This document shows, piece by piece, positions 56,629 to 64,000 of a DNA stretch of 64,000 nucleotides (positions are counted from its first letter, which is position 1; the number at the start of each line of letters is the position of its first letter). A model generated the notes under the pieces. It searched no databases. It was not told the DNA's origin and worked only from the letters and a program-made list of their open reading frames with translations. Position numbers and translations under genes: made by a program. This DNA comes from an uncultured Eubacteriales bacterium (GTDB taxonomy: Bacteria; Bacillota; Clostridia; Oscillospirales; CAG-272): assembly GCA_948467545.1 (NCBI GenBank), contig CAOKER010000002.1, forward strand, positions 124,001 to 188,000, read 5' to 3'.

Positions 56629-56657
56629 TTGAAAATTTTTGTAAAAAGCGGTATATA
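56629..56657 (+). promoter_or_regulatory. Likely pfkA promoter
   Basis: TTGAAA (56629-56634), 17 nt, TATATA (56652-56657). AAGGAG precedes the GTG start at 56708. Confidence 0.65.
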
Positions 56658-56707
56658 TAGTATCTATAAGATAATAAATTCTGATACAATTAAGGAGTGA
56701 AATAAAA

Positions 56708-57793
56708 GTGGCAAAATTCAGAAGAATCGGTGTGCTGACGTCAGGCGGAGATGCTCCGGGAATGAATGCGGCCGTTCGTGCGGTTACCCGCGCAGCGCTT
56801 TCACACGGGGTTGAGGTTGTCGGTATTTATGAGGGATACAAGGGACTTATTCATAAAAATTTTGAGGTATTTCACGAGCGTGATGTTGATAATATAATTG
56901 GAAAGGGCGGAACGATTCTCTGGTCTGACCGTTGTGACGAATTTCGTTATGAAGAGGGAATTCTTAAGGCTAAGGCTACCTGTATAGATAATAACATAGA
57001 CGGTATCGTCGCAATTGGCGGGGACGGAACTTTCAGAGGAGCAACCGATTTCACAAAGTACGGAATTCCGTGTATCGGCCTTCCCGGCACAATTGACAAC
57101 GATATTTCATCGACGGATGAATCCATCGGCTTTGATACGGCTATGAACACGGTTATCGAGATGGTGGATCGGCTCCGTGATACATGTGATTCGCATCGAC
57201 GCTGTAATGTAGTAGAGGTTATGGGGCGCGCGGCAGGCTATATTGCTCTTGAGGCCGGAATTGCGACCGGGGCGTCTGCCATTGCCGTTAAGGAAATACC
57301 GTTTGATGAGGACGCCGCAATTAAAAAGCTTATCGCGCAGAAGGAAAGCGGAAAACGTAATTTTATAGTTATGGTTGCCGAGGGTATTCCGCTTGATTCG
57401 GCGGGGGATAAGCAGTACAGTGAGAAGCTTGCGGATCGGATTCAGAAAAATACCGGAATCGAAACGAAGTTTGCACGCCTTGCTCATGTGGTAAGGGGAG
57501 GATCTCCGACTCTTCGTGACCGTCTTCTCGCCGCTCGTATGGGTGACGCGGCTGTCGAGGCTCTTCTTGACGGCAAGAGTAATTTGGTTGTTTGTCTGCA
57601 GCATGACAATATTGTTGAAATGGATATCGGTTACGCTCTTTCGCTTGACCGCTTGTACAAAGGAAAGGTTCAGCCCGGAGAACTGGAAGCAAAATATACT
57701 GCGGAACAGATTGCTGATATGCAGCGTTTCTGTGACGAGAAGTTTGCCGCATTTAAAAAGCTGTACGATATTGGCAATCGTATTTCCAACTGA
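56708..57793 (+). CDS. pfkA: ATP-dependent 6-phosphofructokinase
   Basis: Protein of 361 residues from a GTG start. It has GVLTSGGDAPGMNAAVR, AIGGDGTFRGA and GLPGTIDNDI with the catalytic Asp, then MGRAAGYIALEAGIATGA. The Gly in GGDGT and the Gly in PGTIDND are the ATP-type residues; pyrophosphate enzymes have Asp and Lys there. It is longer than the 320-residue E. coli form, with extra residues at the C-terminus. It catalyses the committed glycolytic step. Own promoter at 56629-56657 and terminator at 57811-57850. Confidence 0.94.
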   Translation: MAKFRRIGVLTSGGDAPGMNAAVRAVTRAALSHGVEVVGIYEGYKGLIHKNFEVFHERDVDNIIGKGGTILWSDRCDEFRYEEGILKAKATCIDNNIDGIVAIGGDGTFRGATDFTKYGIPCIGLPGTIDNDISSTDESIGFDTAMNTVIEMVDRLRDTCDSHRRCNVVEVMGRAAGYIALEAGIATGASAIAVKEIPFDEDAAIKKLIAQKESGKRNFIVMVAEGIPLDSAGDKQYSEKLADRIQKNTGIETKFARLAHVVRGGSPTLRDRLLAARMGDAAVEALLDGKSNLVVCLQHDNIVEMDIGYALSLDRLYKGKVQPGELEAKYTAEQIADMQRFCDEKFAAFKKLYDIGNRISN

Positions 57794-57810
57794 AAAATTG
57801 TACTGACTTT

Positions 57811-57850
57811 AAGAATCGTGTCGCAGACTTATGGCACGATTCTTTATTTT
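57811..57850 (+). terminator. Terminator after pfkA
   Basis: AGAATCGTG (57812-57820) pairs with CACGATTCT (57834-57842), followed by TTATTTTTATTTT. Confidence 0.85.
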
Positions 57851-57902
57851 TATTTTGTGTATGGTCATTTGATTTTTGTCTTGTAATATGTATGGGGTTT
57901 GC

Positions 57903-58330
57903 GGAATATAACTAAACGAAAGATGTTCTCCGGGTATTGTCTGCCGCCTCGGTAGGTGCTTCTGCTGCGCAGAGATTGCCACCGGCAACCCCGCACCCTC
58001 CAAAGGCGGCAGGTTCCGCTTTCGTTTTTCGGCGGTGGTACAAAAGTTGCTGATGCTACAAAATGCGCTACTGCTGCAAAAATTGCTGCCGCTGCGAAAA
58101 TTTGCTGCCGAAACAAAATTTGCTGCCGCTGCGAAAATTTGCTGCCGAAACAAAATTGTTACCGATACAAAATTCACCACCGAAACGTTTAATGACGGCG
58201 TTATGTGCCTTATTGAACTTAGGCAGGATTCCCCCGTCTGCGAAACGGCGGGCTGGCCCGGCTTTTTTCAGTGATGGCACAAGCTGCCGCATCGCCTTAT
58301 GACGGAGCTTTTGTTCCTTATATTGAAAAA
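57903..58330. repeat. Two adjacent family A repeats between pfkA and the VanY-like gene
   Basis: First copy: GAATATAACTAAACGAAAG at 57903, GC-rich middle, an 18-19-bp array, then AATGACGGCGTTATGTGCC (58190-58208). Second copy: GAACTTAGGCAGG with CCCCCG, CGGCGGGCTGGCCCGG, then CGCCTTATGACGGAGC ending near 58315. No gene is credible in 57851-58377. Confidence 0.6.
58031..58189. repeat. 18-19-bp minisatellite, about 9 units
   Basis: Consensus GCTGCCGCTGCGAAAATTT alternates in the middle with GCTGCCGAAACAAAATTT, giving a 37-bp super-repeat. Outer units are more degenerate. Confidence 0.9.
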
Positions 58331-58377
58331 AGAAGTGAGCTGTTTAATTTAAATGCAGAGAAAGGAAGGCCGCAGTT

Positions 58378-59754
58378 ATGGGAAAAAAATTTGACGAAGA
58401 ATATGATGAGCAGGAGACAAACCTCTTTGATTTTTTACGGGAATGTTCAGAAAGTGAAGAAAACGATGTTTCAAAAGCGTCATACAATGATGGTGAACAA
58501 AGCGGAGAGGCTTCGGTAATTGGTGTAAAGGAAGCAGAGCCTGAAGAGGATGATAAGCAGATTTATACGGGGAGTGAAGATTCCTTATTATACGGAGATG
58601 ACGCGGAAGACTGCTCGGATTATTATACAGATGAATCGGAACAGAACGGAATCGGGGACAATTACATAGACTATGCGAAAAATTATTTGTCCGATGAAAA
58701 TGAAATCGACGGTATAAAAAACGGTACAAAAAAAAGAAGAAGTAATGATCGGCAGCATACTTTCAGTCTTACCTTTGTAATTGTTATGACAGCTGTCATA
58801 ACAGCAACGGCCGTGATTGCAGGGTTCGGATTGCTCTCCGGATTTGATTTCGGAGGTCTTTTTGGTGAGGAAAGTAATATAGAAACCGATGATACCGAAA
58901 ATTCAGCAAACATTAAGCTTCCGGTTACCGATAAACAAGCGGAATCACAAAAGGAACCCGCGGCGGGTGAAAAAAAGCTTCAAATGGAAAATACCCTTGA
59001 GGAAACGGGCAGTCTTATACTTGTAAATTATGCACATGAGTATATGTTTCCGGAAACGAAGCTTGTAAATCTTTATTCGGCAAAAAACGGAGACTACAAA
59101 ATTTCGACTATAGACATTATGCTTGATAGGGAAACGGTTGAAGCGCTTAACTCTATGACGGGTGACTTTGTAAAGGAAACAGGAAAGCGCGATCTTTTGA
59201 TTTCAAGCGGTTTCAGAAGTTACGACGAGCAGCTTGAGCTTTATTCATCGGCGGTTGAATCCAAAGGGATCGACTATGCAAAAAAATATATTTCGCAGCC
59301 GGGATGCAGCGAGTATCATACCGGAATGTCGTTTGACATGAGCGTATACACAGATGACGGCGCCGTTATGAAGCTTGATAAAAGCGAAGAATATTCGTGG
59401 ATATTGGAGAATTGCTGGGAATATGGTTTTGTGAGAAGATTTGACGATGCGAAGGCAGATATTACCGGTGTCAGCGGTAAGGAATGGCTGTTCCGTTATG
59501 TAGGACGTCCGGCGGCATATTTTATGACAGCCGAAGGCATCAGTCTCGAAGAGTATATCGAGCTTGTTATGACCAAGGATTATAAACACAGACTTGGATT
59601 TAACGAAAAATCGGGAAAACGATACGAAGTTTACTTTGTTCCTGTCATGGACGGCGATTATACTGATGTGACAGTACCGGATGAGCCCGGAGTTACGTAT
59701 GATATAAGCGGAACAAACTGCGGCGGCTTTATAGTAACTCTGAGTTTCGAGTAA
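58378..59754 (+). CDS. VanY/M15B-like domain protein with degenerate active site
   Basis: Protein of 458 residues. Acidic cytoplasmic N-terminus (1-115), one membrane helix (about 122-145), linker, then a D,D-carboxypeptidase-like domain (about 205-395) with ISSGFRSYDEQ. In active VanY enzymes the motifs SEHxTGxAxD and EPWHxRYVG supply His, Asp, Glu and His. Here they read SEYHTGMSFD and KEWLFRYVG: the first His is Tyr, the catalytic Glu is Lys, and the last His is Leu; Asp remains. The fold is therefore expected but zinc peptidase activity is not. AGAAAGGAAGG precedes the ATG. It lies upstream of a helicase gene and spoIIE. Confidence 0.8.
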   Translation: MGKKFDEEYDEQETNLFDFLRECSESEENDVSKASYNDGEQSGEASVIGVKEAEPEEDDKQIYTGSEDSLLYGDDAEDCSDYYTDESEQNGIGDNYIDYAKNYLSDENEIDGIKNGTKKRRSNDRQHTFSLTFVIVMTAVITATAVIAGFGLLSGFDFGGLFGEESNIETDDTENSANIKLPVTDKQAESQKEPAAGEKKLQMENTLEETGSLILVNYAHEYMFPETKLVNLYSAKNGDYKISTIDIMLDRETVEALNSMTGDFVKETGKRDLLISSGFRSYDEQLELYSSAVESKGIDYAKKYISQPGCSEYHTGMSFDMSVYTDDGAVMKLDKSEEYSWILENCWEYGFVRRFDDAKADITGVSGKEWLFRYVGRPAAYFMTAEGISLEEYIELVMTKDYKHRLGFNEKSGKRYEVYFVPVMDGDYTDVTVPDEPGVTYDISGTNCGGFIVTLSFE

Positions 59755-59816
59755 TACTTTTTGAAAAAAATTTAATAAGCAGTGCGGTTTTGCGTACTGA
59801 CAGGGATATGAAGTAT

Positions 59817-62099
59817 ATGAATAAGGATATTTATAACCGATTTGCACCGTTTATTATAGAATATATATATAAGAACGGCTGGAGTGAGCTCAGACCGGTA
59901 CAAACCGAAGCGGCTCGCGTTTTGTTCGATACAGACAAAAACCTTCTTCTTTCTTCCACAACGGCTTCGGGGAAAACAGAGGCTGCATTTTTTCCGATTA
60001 TATCAATGCTTTCCGAGAAGGATATATCCTCCTTTAACTGTATTTATATAGCGCCGCTTAAAAGCTTGATCAATGATCAGTTTTTACGCCTTGACGGGCT
60101 GCTTGAGCTTTCCGGGATACCGGTTTTCCACTGGCATGGGGATATTGCGGCTTCACATAAAACAAAGGCACTTAAATCGCCGGGAGGAATTCTTCAGATT
60201 ACTCCGGAATCTCTTGAAAGTATGCTTATGAATAGGTCTAACGATATTCCGCGGCTGTTTTCAGAGCTTGAATTTATAGTAATTGATGAAATTCATGTGC
60301 TTATGGGATCGGATCGTGGAAATCAAATTCTTTGTCAGCTATCGAGACTGCAGAATTTGATTGGCCGTATACCGCGGCGCGTCGGTCTTTCGGCGACTAT
60401 AGGCAGGCTGGATGAAGCCGCGCTTTGGCTTGGCTCCGGAACCGGGAGAGAAACGGAAGCACCGTATTTTAAAGACAGCAGGACTATGTGGCGGCTTGCT
60501 TTGGAGCATTTTTATATTGACAGTGCCGAGGATACCCAGAAGAACGGGGAAAATTCGGATACAGTGCCGCAGGAATCGTCAGATGTCAAATCAGAAGTGT
60601 ACGACGACGGCGAAGCGGAAGGGGAACATGCGCTTATCGATCCCGGATATGAGTATCTTTATGACTGTACTAAAGGAAAAAAATGTCTTGTATTCTCAAA
60701 TTCGCGTGAGGAAACGGAATATGTAACCGCAACGCTCAGGCAGATAGCGGATAAAAGAGGCGAGCCGGACAGATTCTTTATTCATCATGGTAATCTGTCC
60801 GCGCAGATTCGGGAAGAGGCGGAAGCACGGCTGAGAGATGATGAAGACAATATAGTCGCCTGCGCAACTGTGACAATGGAGCTCGGAATAGATATTTGCC
60901 GCCTTGAACGGGTTATTCAAATGGATTCGCCGGGTTCGGTGTCGAGCTTTCTGCAGCGTCTCGGAAGATCGGGACGCAGGGACAGCGTACCGGAAATGAT
61001 GATGATTTTCCGCGAGGATGAGCCGCTTCCCAATACACCCCTGCCGCAGCTTATTCCGTGGAGCCTTTTAAGAGCAATCGCTATAATACAGCTTTATATA
61101 GAGGAGAGGTTCATAGAACCCGTAAATGTAAAAAAGCTGCCCTTCAGTCTTCTCTTCCACCAAACTATGTCGGTGCTTACGGCTTCCGGGGCGCTTGTTC
61201 CCGCGGAGCTTGCAAGGCGTGTTCTTTCACTGCCGCCTTTTTCCCATGTGTCAAAAGATGATTATAAGAGTTTACTTGTTTCAATGATAAAAAATGATTA
61301 TCTTGAACTTACGGAGGACGGGGAGCTTTTAATAGGTCTTAAAGGAGAGAGGCTTACAAACAGCTTTAAGTTTTACGCCGTTTTTAAAGACAGTGAAGAT
61401 TTTACGGTAAGATGCGGCTCCGATGAAATCGGGACGATAACTACGCCGCCCCCTGTGGGAGATCGTTTTGCACTCGCCGGGAGGGTATGGGAAGTAGAAG
61501 AACTCGATATTTTGCATAAACTGATATATGTGAAAAGTGTGGACGGAAAAATGGAAATAGCATGGCCGGGAGATTACGGGGAGATTCACACGAAAATTAT
61601 GCAGCGTATTCGCCGTGTCCTTGAGGAGAATACGATATATCCGTATTTAAAGAAAAATGCCGTTCAAAGACTTCTGCACGCCCGTGCCGTAGCCGAAAAG
61701 TCCGGAATGTTAAAAAAATCTATTGTTCATTTGGGAGGGTACACGTGGTGTCTTTTTCCGTGGCTCGGAACACGTTCCTTTAGAACGACGCGAAGATTTA
61801 TAAAAGAGAAAACGCCCGCTGAATTCGGGCTTTCAGGACTTGAGTTTGACGGCTGCTGTTATTTTACTTTTAAGCTTGAATCCGGAGACGTGCGAGGACT
61901 GACCGAACATTGGTCAAAGGAAGCAGATGGAGGGATTGATCTTGAATCTCTTGTCGCACCGAGCGAGGCTCCTTCCTTTGATAAATTTGACGGCGCGATA
62001 CCGCCGGCCTTGCTGAGGCATGCATATACAGCCGACAGGCTTAGAGGGGATGAGCTCGAAAATCGGCTGTCCGAGCTTGCCGACGAATTTAAAAATTAA
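59817..62099 (+). CDS. Lhr-like superfamily II DEAD/DEAH-box helicase
   Basis: About 760 residues. Motif I STTASGKTEA, motif II VIDEIHVL, motif III LSATIGRLDEA, motif VI LQRLGRSGRR. A charged acidic insertion (about 240-285) lies between the two RecA-like halves. The C-terminal part (about 430-760) carries the winged-helix/beta-bundle region of the Lhr-core type; the very long C-terminal part of mycobacterial Lhr is absent. It probably acts in DNA repair or RNA handling. The start is uncertain: ATG 59817 has the best spacing to AGGGAT; ATG 59808 and TTG 59790 are also open. A terminator follows. Confidence 0.82.
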   Translation: MNKDIYNRFAPFIIEYIYKNGWSELRPVQTEAARVLFDTDKNLLLSSTTASGKTEAAFFPIISMLSEKDISSFNCIYIAPLKSLINDQFLRLDGLLELSGIPVFHWHGDIAASHKTKALKSPGGILQITPESLESMLMNRSNDIPRLFSELEFIVIDEIHVLMGSDRGNQILCQLSRLQNLIGRIPRRVGLSATIGRLDEAALWLGSGTGRETEAPYFKDSRTMWRLALEHFYIDSAEDTQKNGENSDTVPQESSDVKSEVYDDGEAEGEHALIDPGYEYLYDCTKGKKCLVFSNSREETEYVTATLRQIADKRGEPDRFFIHHGNLSAQIREEAEARLRDDEDNIVACATVTMELGIDICRLERVIQMDSPGSVSSFLQRLGRSGRRDSVPEMMMIFREDEPLPNTPLPQLIPWSLLRAIAIIQLYIEERFIEPVNVKKLPFSLLFHQTMSVLTASGALVPAELARRVLSLPPFSHVSKDDYKSLLVSMIKNDYLELTEDGELLIGLKGERLTNSFKFYAVFKDSEDFTVRCGSDEIGTITTPPPVGDRFALAGRVWEVEELDILHKLIYVKSVDGKMEIAWPGDYGEIHTKIMQRIRRVLEENTIYPYLKKNAVQRLLHARAVAEKSGMLKKSIVHLGGYTWCLFPWLGTRSFRTTRRFIKEKTPAEFGLSGLEFDGCCYFTFKLESGDVRGLTEHWSKEADGGIDLESLVAPSEAPSFDKFDGAIPPALLRHAYTADRLRGDELENRLSELADEFKN

Positions 62100-62113
62100 T
62101 TATGATATGATTG

Positions 62114-62143
62114 AACCGGGAAATTTATTTTCCCGGTTTTTTT
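62114..62143 (+). terminator. Terminator after the helicase gene
   Basis: ACCGGGAAA (62115-62123) pairs with TTTCCCGGT (62129-62137), followed by TTTTTTT. Confidence 0.92.
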
Positions 62144-62399
62144 ATGCTGAAAAATCGATCGGCAAAAAAATTCATTCTGCCGTAAAATAAATTGAACAAT
62201 GGCAGAATATTTTTGGGAAATAGTCTAATAATCTAAGAAAGCATAATCAATCTCATAATAAACCATAAACCGCCGCGTGTCCTTCGACAGCTTTATTAAA
62301 GGGAAGATGATATAATGAGGAACACAAAATTTAAATGGGATAACAGTCTGAAAATTACGGTCTGAACAAGGATGGGCGCGTTTTTGTTAAAATAATAGG

Positions 62400-62510
62400 T
62401 CATTCCTGTCATGAGGCGTGGCGGGCGCGGCGTCAGCTGCGGAAGCAAATCGCGAAAACAGAGTCTGCCGACGGGGAGGAGGGTACAGCTTGCCCAGGTT
62501 GTATACCGTG
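62400..62510 (-). repeat. Family A repeat copy upstream of spoIIE, minus orientation
   Basis: On the minus strand GGGCAAGCTG then CCCTCCTCCCCGTCGG, a GC-rich middle, and GCCTCATGACAGGA (62406-62419), the same end modules in the same order as other family A copies. The rest of 62144-62550 shows no gene; spoIIE promoter motifs were not clear. Confidence 0.5.
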
Positions 62511-62550
62511 TCATCTGTGCTGTGATTCCGGAAAGGACGGTTAAATTTTT

Positions 62551-64000
62551 ATGGAAAGAAAAAATACTTTACATGACTTTTCCCTTCGGCTTAAAGGCAG
62601 TATAAAGCAGTATTTGCCAAGTTATGCGGGGGATGCAGAAAGCAATAAACAATTTGACGGTGAGATGACTAAAAGGCTGATTAAGACGTTAACGCCTGTG
62701 GGAAGATGCTTGTTTTTCGTTTTGACCGGAGCACTTTTCGGAAGTGCAAAGGGCTTTATGGGAAGCTATCCGTTTGGCATCGGACTTTTATGCGCGGCGC
62801 AAAAGTATACGGTGTACGTTTATGCGGGACTGATAATAACTTCAATTTTTTCCGGAGCGGAAATTATACCTATGCTTGCCTCTTCGACGGTTGCTTTCGG
62901 AATGAGAATCGTAATTGCAAAATTTCTTGACAGTCGCGGGGACAGCACAGATTCTGCCGAGAATACCGAAGCTTCCGGTATGCTGCCGTACAGAGTACCG
63001 CGTTATTTTACCGAGCCGTTGGGTTTCAGAACAGCGGCGGCGGTTATGGGCTCGTTTGCGGGCGGAATTATCAGAATTGTTTTCGGAGGTTTCTTATATT
63101 ATGATCTTTTCGGAACTGTTTTTCAGATGGTTGTCGCACCCGCGGTATGCTTTTTGCTGTCCGGAGTTATAGATAAGGAACGTCGGTATACTGTATTTTA
63201 TGAAACAGGCATTTGCACTGCTGTATTTATATTTCTTTGGTCAATTAAGGATTTAGTTGTATTCGGTTTTTCACTACCGTTGTTTTTCGGATTTTTCTTA
63301 ACCGTATACGCCGCAGAAATGGGCGGTATTCTGCACGGCGGAATGATTGGTTTTATATGCGGGCTGGCATGCGGTTTTACCGACTCTCCGGTTCTTGCCG
63401 CCGCAGGCTTAGCATACGGATTATTTTTAGGGATAGGAAAGCTGGCGGCTTTATCGGCCGCCGCCGTTATCGGCGTACTTATGGAAATTTGGATCGGAGG
63501 AGCGGGAATGTTAAGAACTGCCGCGCCCGATATTATTGCTTCCGCCGTACTTTTTGCTCCTTTTGTAAAGTTCGGGCTGCTTCCGAAAATCTCTTTTTGC
63601 AGTACGGTTTCGTCTGTACCGGAAAGCATAACGTGCAATGCTATAATTTCTGAGTGCAGGCAAAACGATACACGGGAGAGGGTAAAAGCAGCGTCTGATG
63701 CTTTTTCCGCATTGTCTCAGACATGCCGCACGCTGAGCGGACGCTCTAAAATTCCGGGTATTTATGAAACCAGAATGCTGTGCAGCGACGTATTTGATAT
63801 TAGTTGCCGGCACTGTGCCGGCAACTGCGTATGCTATGATAAAAACTTTGATTTGTTATCCGAATCAATAGATGTTATCGCAAGAAGACTGCGTAAAAAC
63901 GGCAGAATTGAGAGAGATGATCTGCCTCAAACAATGAAGAAAATGTGCAAAACCCCCGAAAATCTTATATCGGAAATAAATCTGAGATATGCAAGACTTG
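62551..64000 (+). CDS. spoIIE: Stage II sporulation protein E, 5' part (runs off the window)
   Basis: The open frame from ATG 62551 continues past the window end, 483 codons visible. A cytoplasmic N-terminus (about 1-45) is followed by a region with many membrane helices (about 50-330: LFFVLTGALFGSAKGFMGSY, then GGMIGFICGLACGF). A cytoplasmic linker follows with DVFDISCRHCAGNCVCYD, the Cys-containing motif of SpoIIE central regions. The PP2C phosphatase domain expected at the C-terminus lies outside. SpoIIE acts at the polar septum and dephosphorylates SpoIIAA to free sigma-F. GGAAAGGACGG precedes the ATG. Confidence 0.88.
   Translation, partial: MERKNTLHDFSLRLKGSIKQYLPSYAGDAESNKQFDGEMTKRLIKTLTPVGRCLFFVLTGALFGSAKGFMGSYPFGIGLLCAAQKYTVYVYAGLIITSIFSGAEIIPMLASSTVAFGMRIVIAKFLDSRGDSTDSAENTEASGMLPYRVPRYFTEPLGFRTAAAVMGSFAGGIIRIVFGGFLYYDLFGTVFQMVVAPAVCFLLSGVIDKERRYTVFYETGICTAVFIFLWSIKDLVVFGFSLPLFFGFFLTVYAAEMGGILHGGMIGFICGLACGFTDSPVLAAAGLAYGLFLGIGKLAALSAAAVIGVLMEIWIGGAGMLRTAAPDIIASAVLFAPFVKFGLLPKISFCSTVSSVPESITCNAIISECRQNDTRERVKAASDAFSALSQTCRTLSGRSKIPGIYETRMLCSDVFDISCRHCAGNCVCYDKNFDLLSESIDVIARRLRKNGRIERDDLPQTMKKMCKTPENLISEINLRYARL

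Noticed and set aside
57809..58302. Several overlapping Cys- and Arg-rich open frames on both strands
   Set aside because: All are translations of the 18-19-bp array and family A repeats in different frames; none has a ribosome site or a credible protein composition.
62315..62530. Apparent broken gene: a short peptide MRNTKFKWDNS followed in another frame by a Cys-rich stretch
   Set aside because: I considered a frameshifted small gene, but the second part coincides with a family A copy in minus orientation and has no start codon in frame.

Overview
The window is a replication-origin region from a low-to-mid GC, endospore-forming Firmicute of class Clostridia. The evidence is the arrangement dnaA-dnaN-recF-remB-gyrB-gyrA on the minus strand facing away from rpmH-rnpA-yidD-yidC-jag-mnmE on the plus strand. 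It also carries sporulation genes (dpaA, dpaB, the 5' part of spoIIE), hprK, rny, and many TTG/GTG starts with strong Shine-Dalgarno sequences. An Oscillospirales-like gut lineage is my inference; nothing here fixes the genus. I see no tRNA, rRNA, CRISPR array, transposase, prophage or defence island.

Layout. 1-7.2 kb: AbrB-like regulator, polyphosphate:AMP phosphotransferase, small lipoprotein, a 43-residue Cys-rich membrane peptide, then a minus-strand run rlmH > WG-repeat protein > U32 protein. 7.4-15.8 kb (minus): walJ-like hydrolase with a membrane partner, galactokinase, ymdB, rny with a very long leader, thiI, PHP phosphoesterase. 16.1-20.2 kb (plus): HtrA protease and a two-component pair. 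20.5-24.5 kb (minus): proA, class Ic aminotransferase, asnS. 25 kb: an esterase. 26-40 kb (minus): pgsA-rimO, recX-recA, lipoprotein-gyrA, gyrB, remB, recF, dnaN, dnaA. The likely oriC is the dnaN/dnaA spacer (38.16-38.45 kb). 40.6-45.3 kb (plus): rpmH to mnmE. 45.4-51.1 kb: mixed small genes, hprK, dpaB, dpaA. 51.4-57.8 kb (plus): pgk, tpiA, a DUF5722-like membrane-anchored protein, pfkA. 58.4-64 kb (plus): a VanY-like protein with degenerate active site, an Lhr-type helicase, and the start of spoIIE, which runs off the window.

The genes are mostly housekeeping: replication initiation and topology, RNA decay (rny, rnpA), tRNA and rRNA modification (thiI, mnmE, rlmH, rimO), glycolysis with its HPr kinase control, and sporulation.

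The unusual material is noncoding. (1) A repeat family, here called family B, has a consensus sigma-A promoter placed directly before a conserved double-hairpin leader. It occurs ahead of dnaA (two copies), the small lipoprotein gene (two copies) and, more divergently, asnS. (2) A second, GC-rich intergenic family, here called family A, recurs at about eight places; three copies contain locus-specific minisatellites. (3) Short tandem repeats with periods of 6, 11, 15, 16, 18, 18-19, 20 and 24 bp are scattered through spacers and inside two coding regions, including one that adds a hexapeptide tract to the U32 protein. These repeats, the long structured rny leader and the pseudo-VanY are the best candidates for something not yet described.
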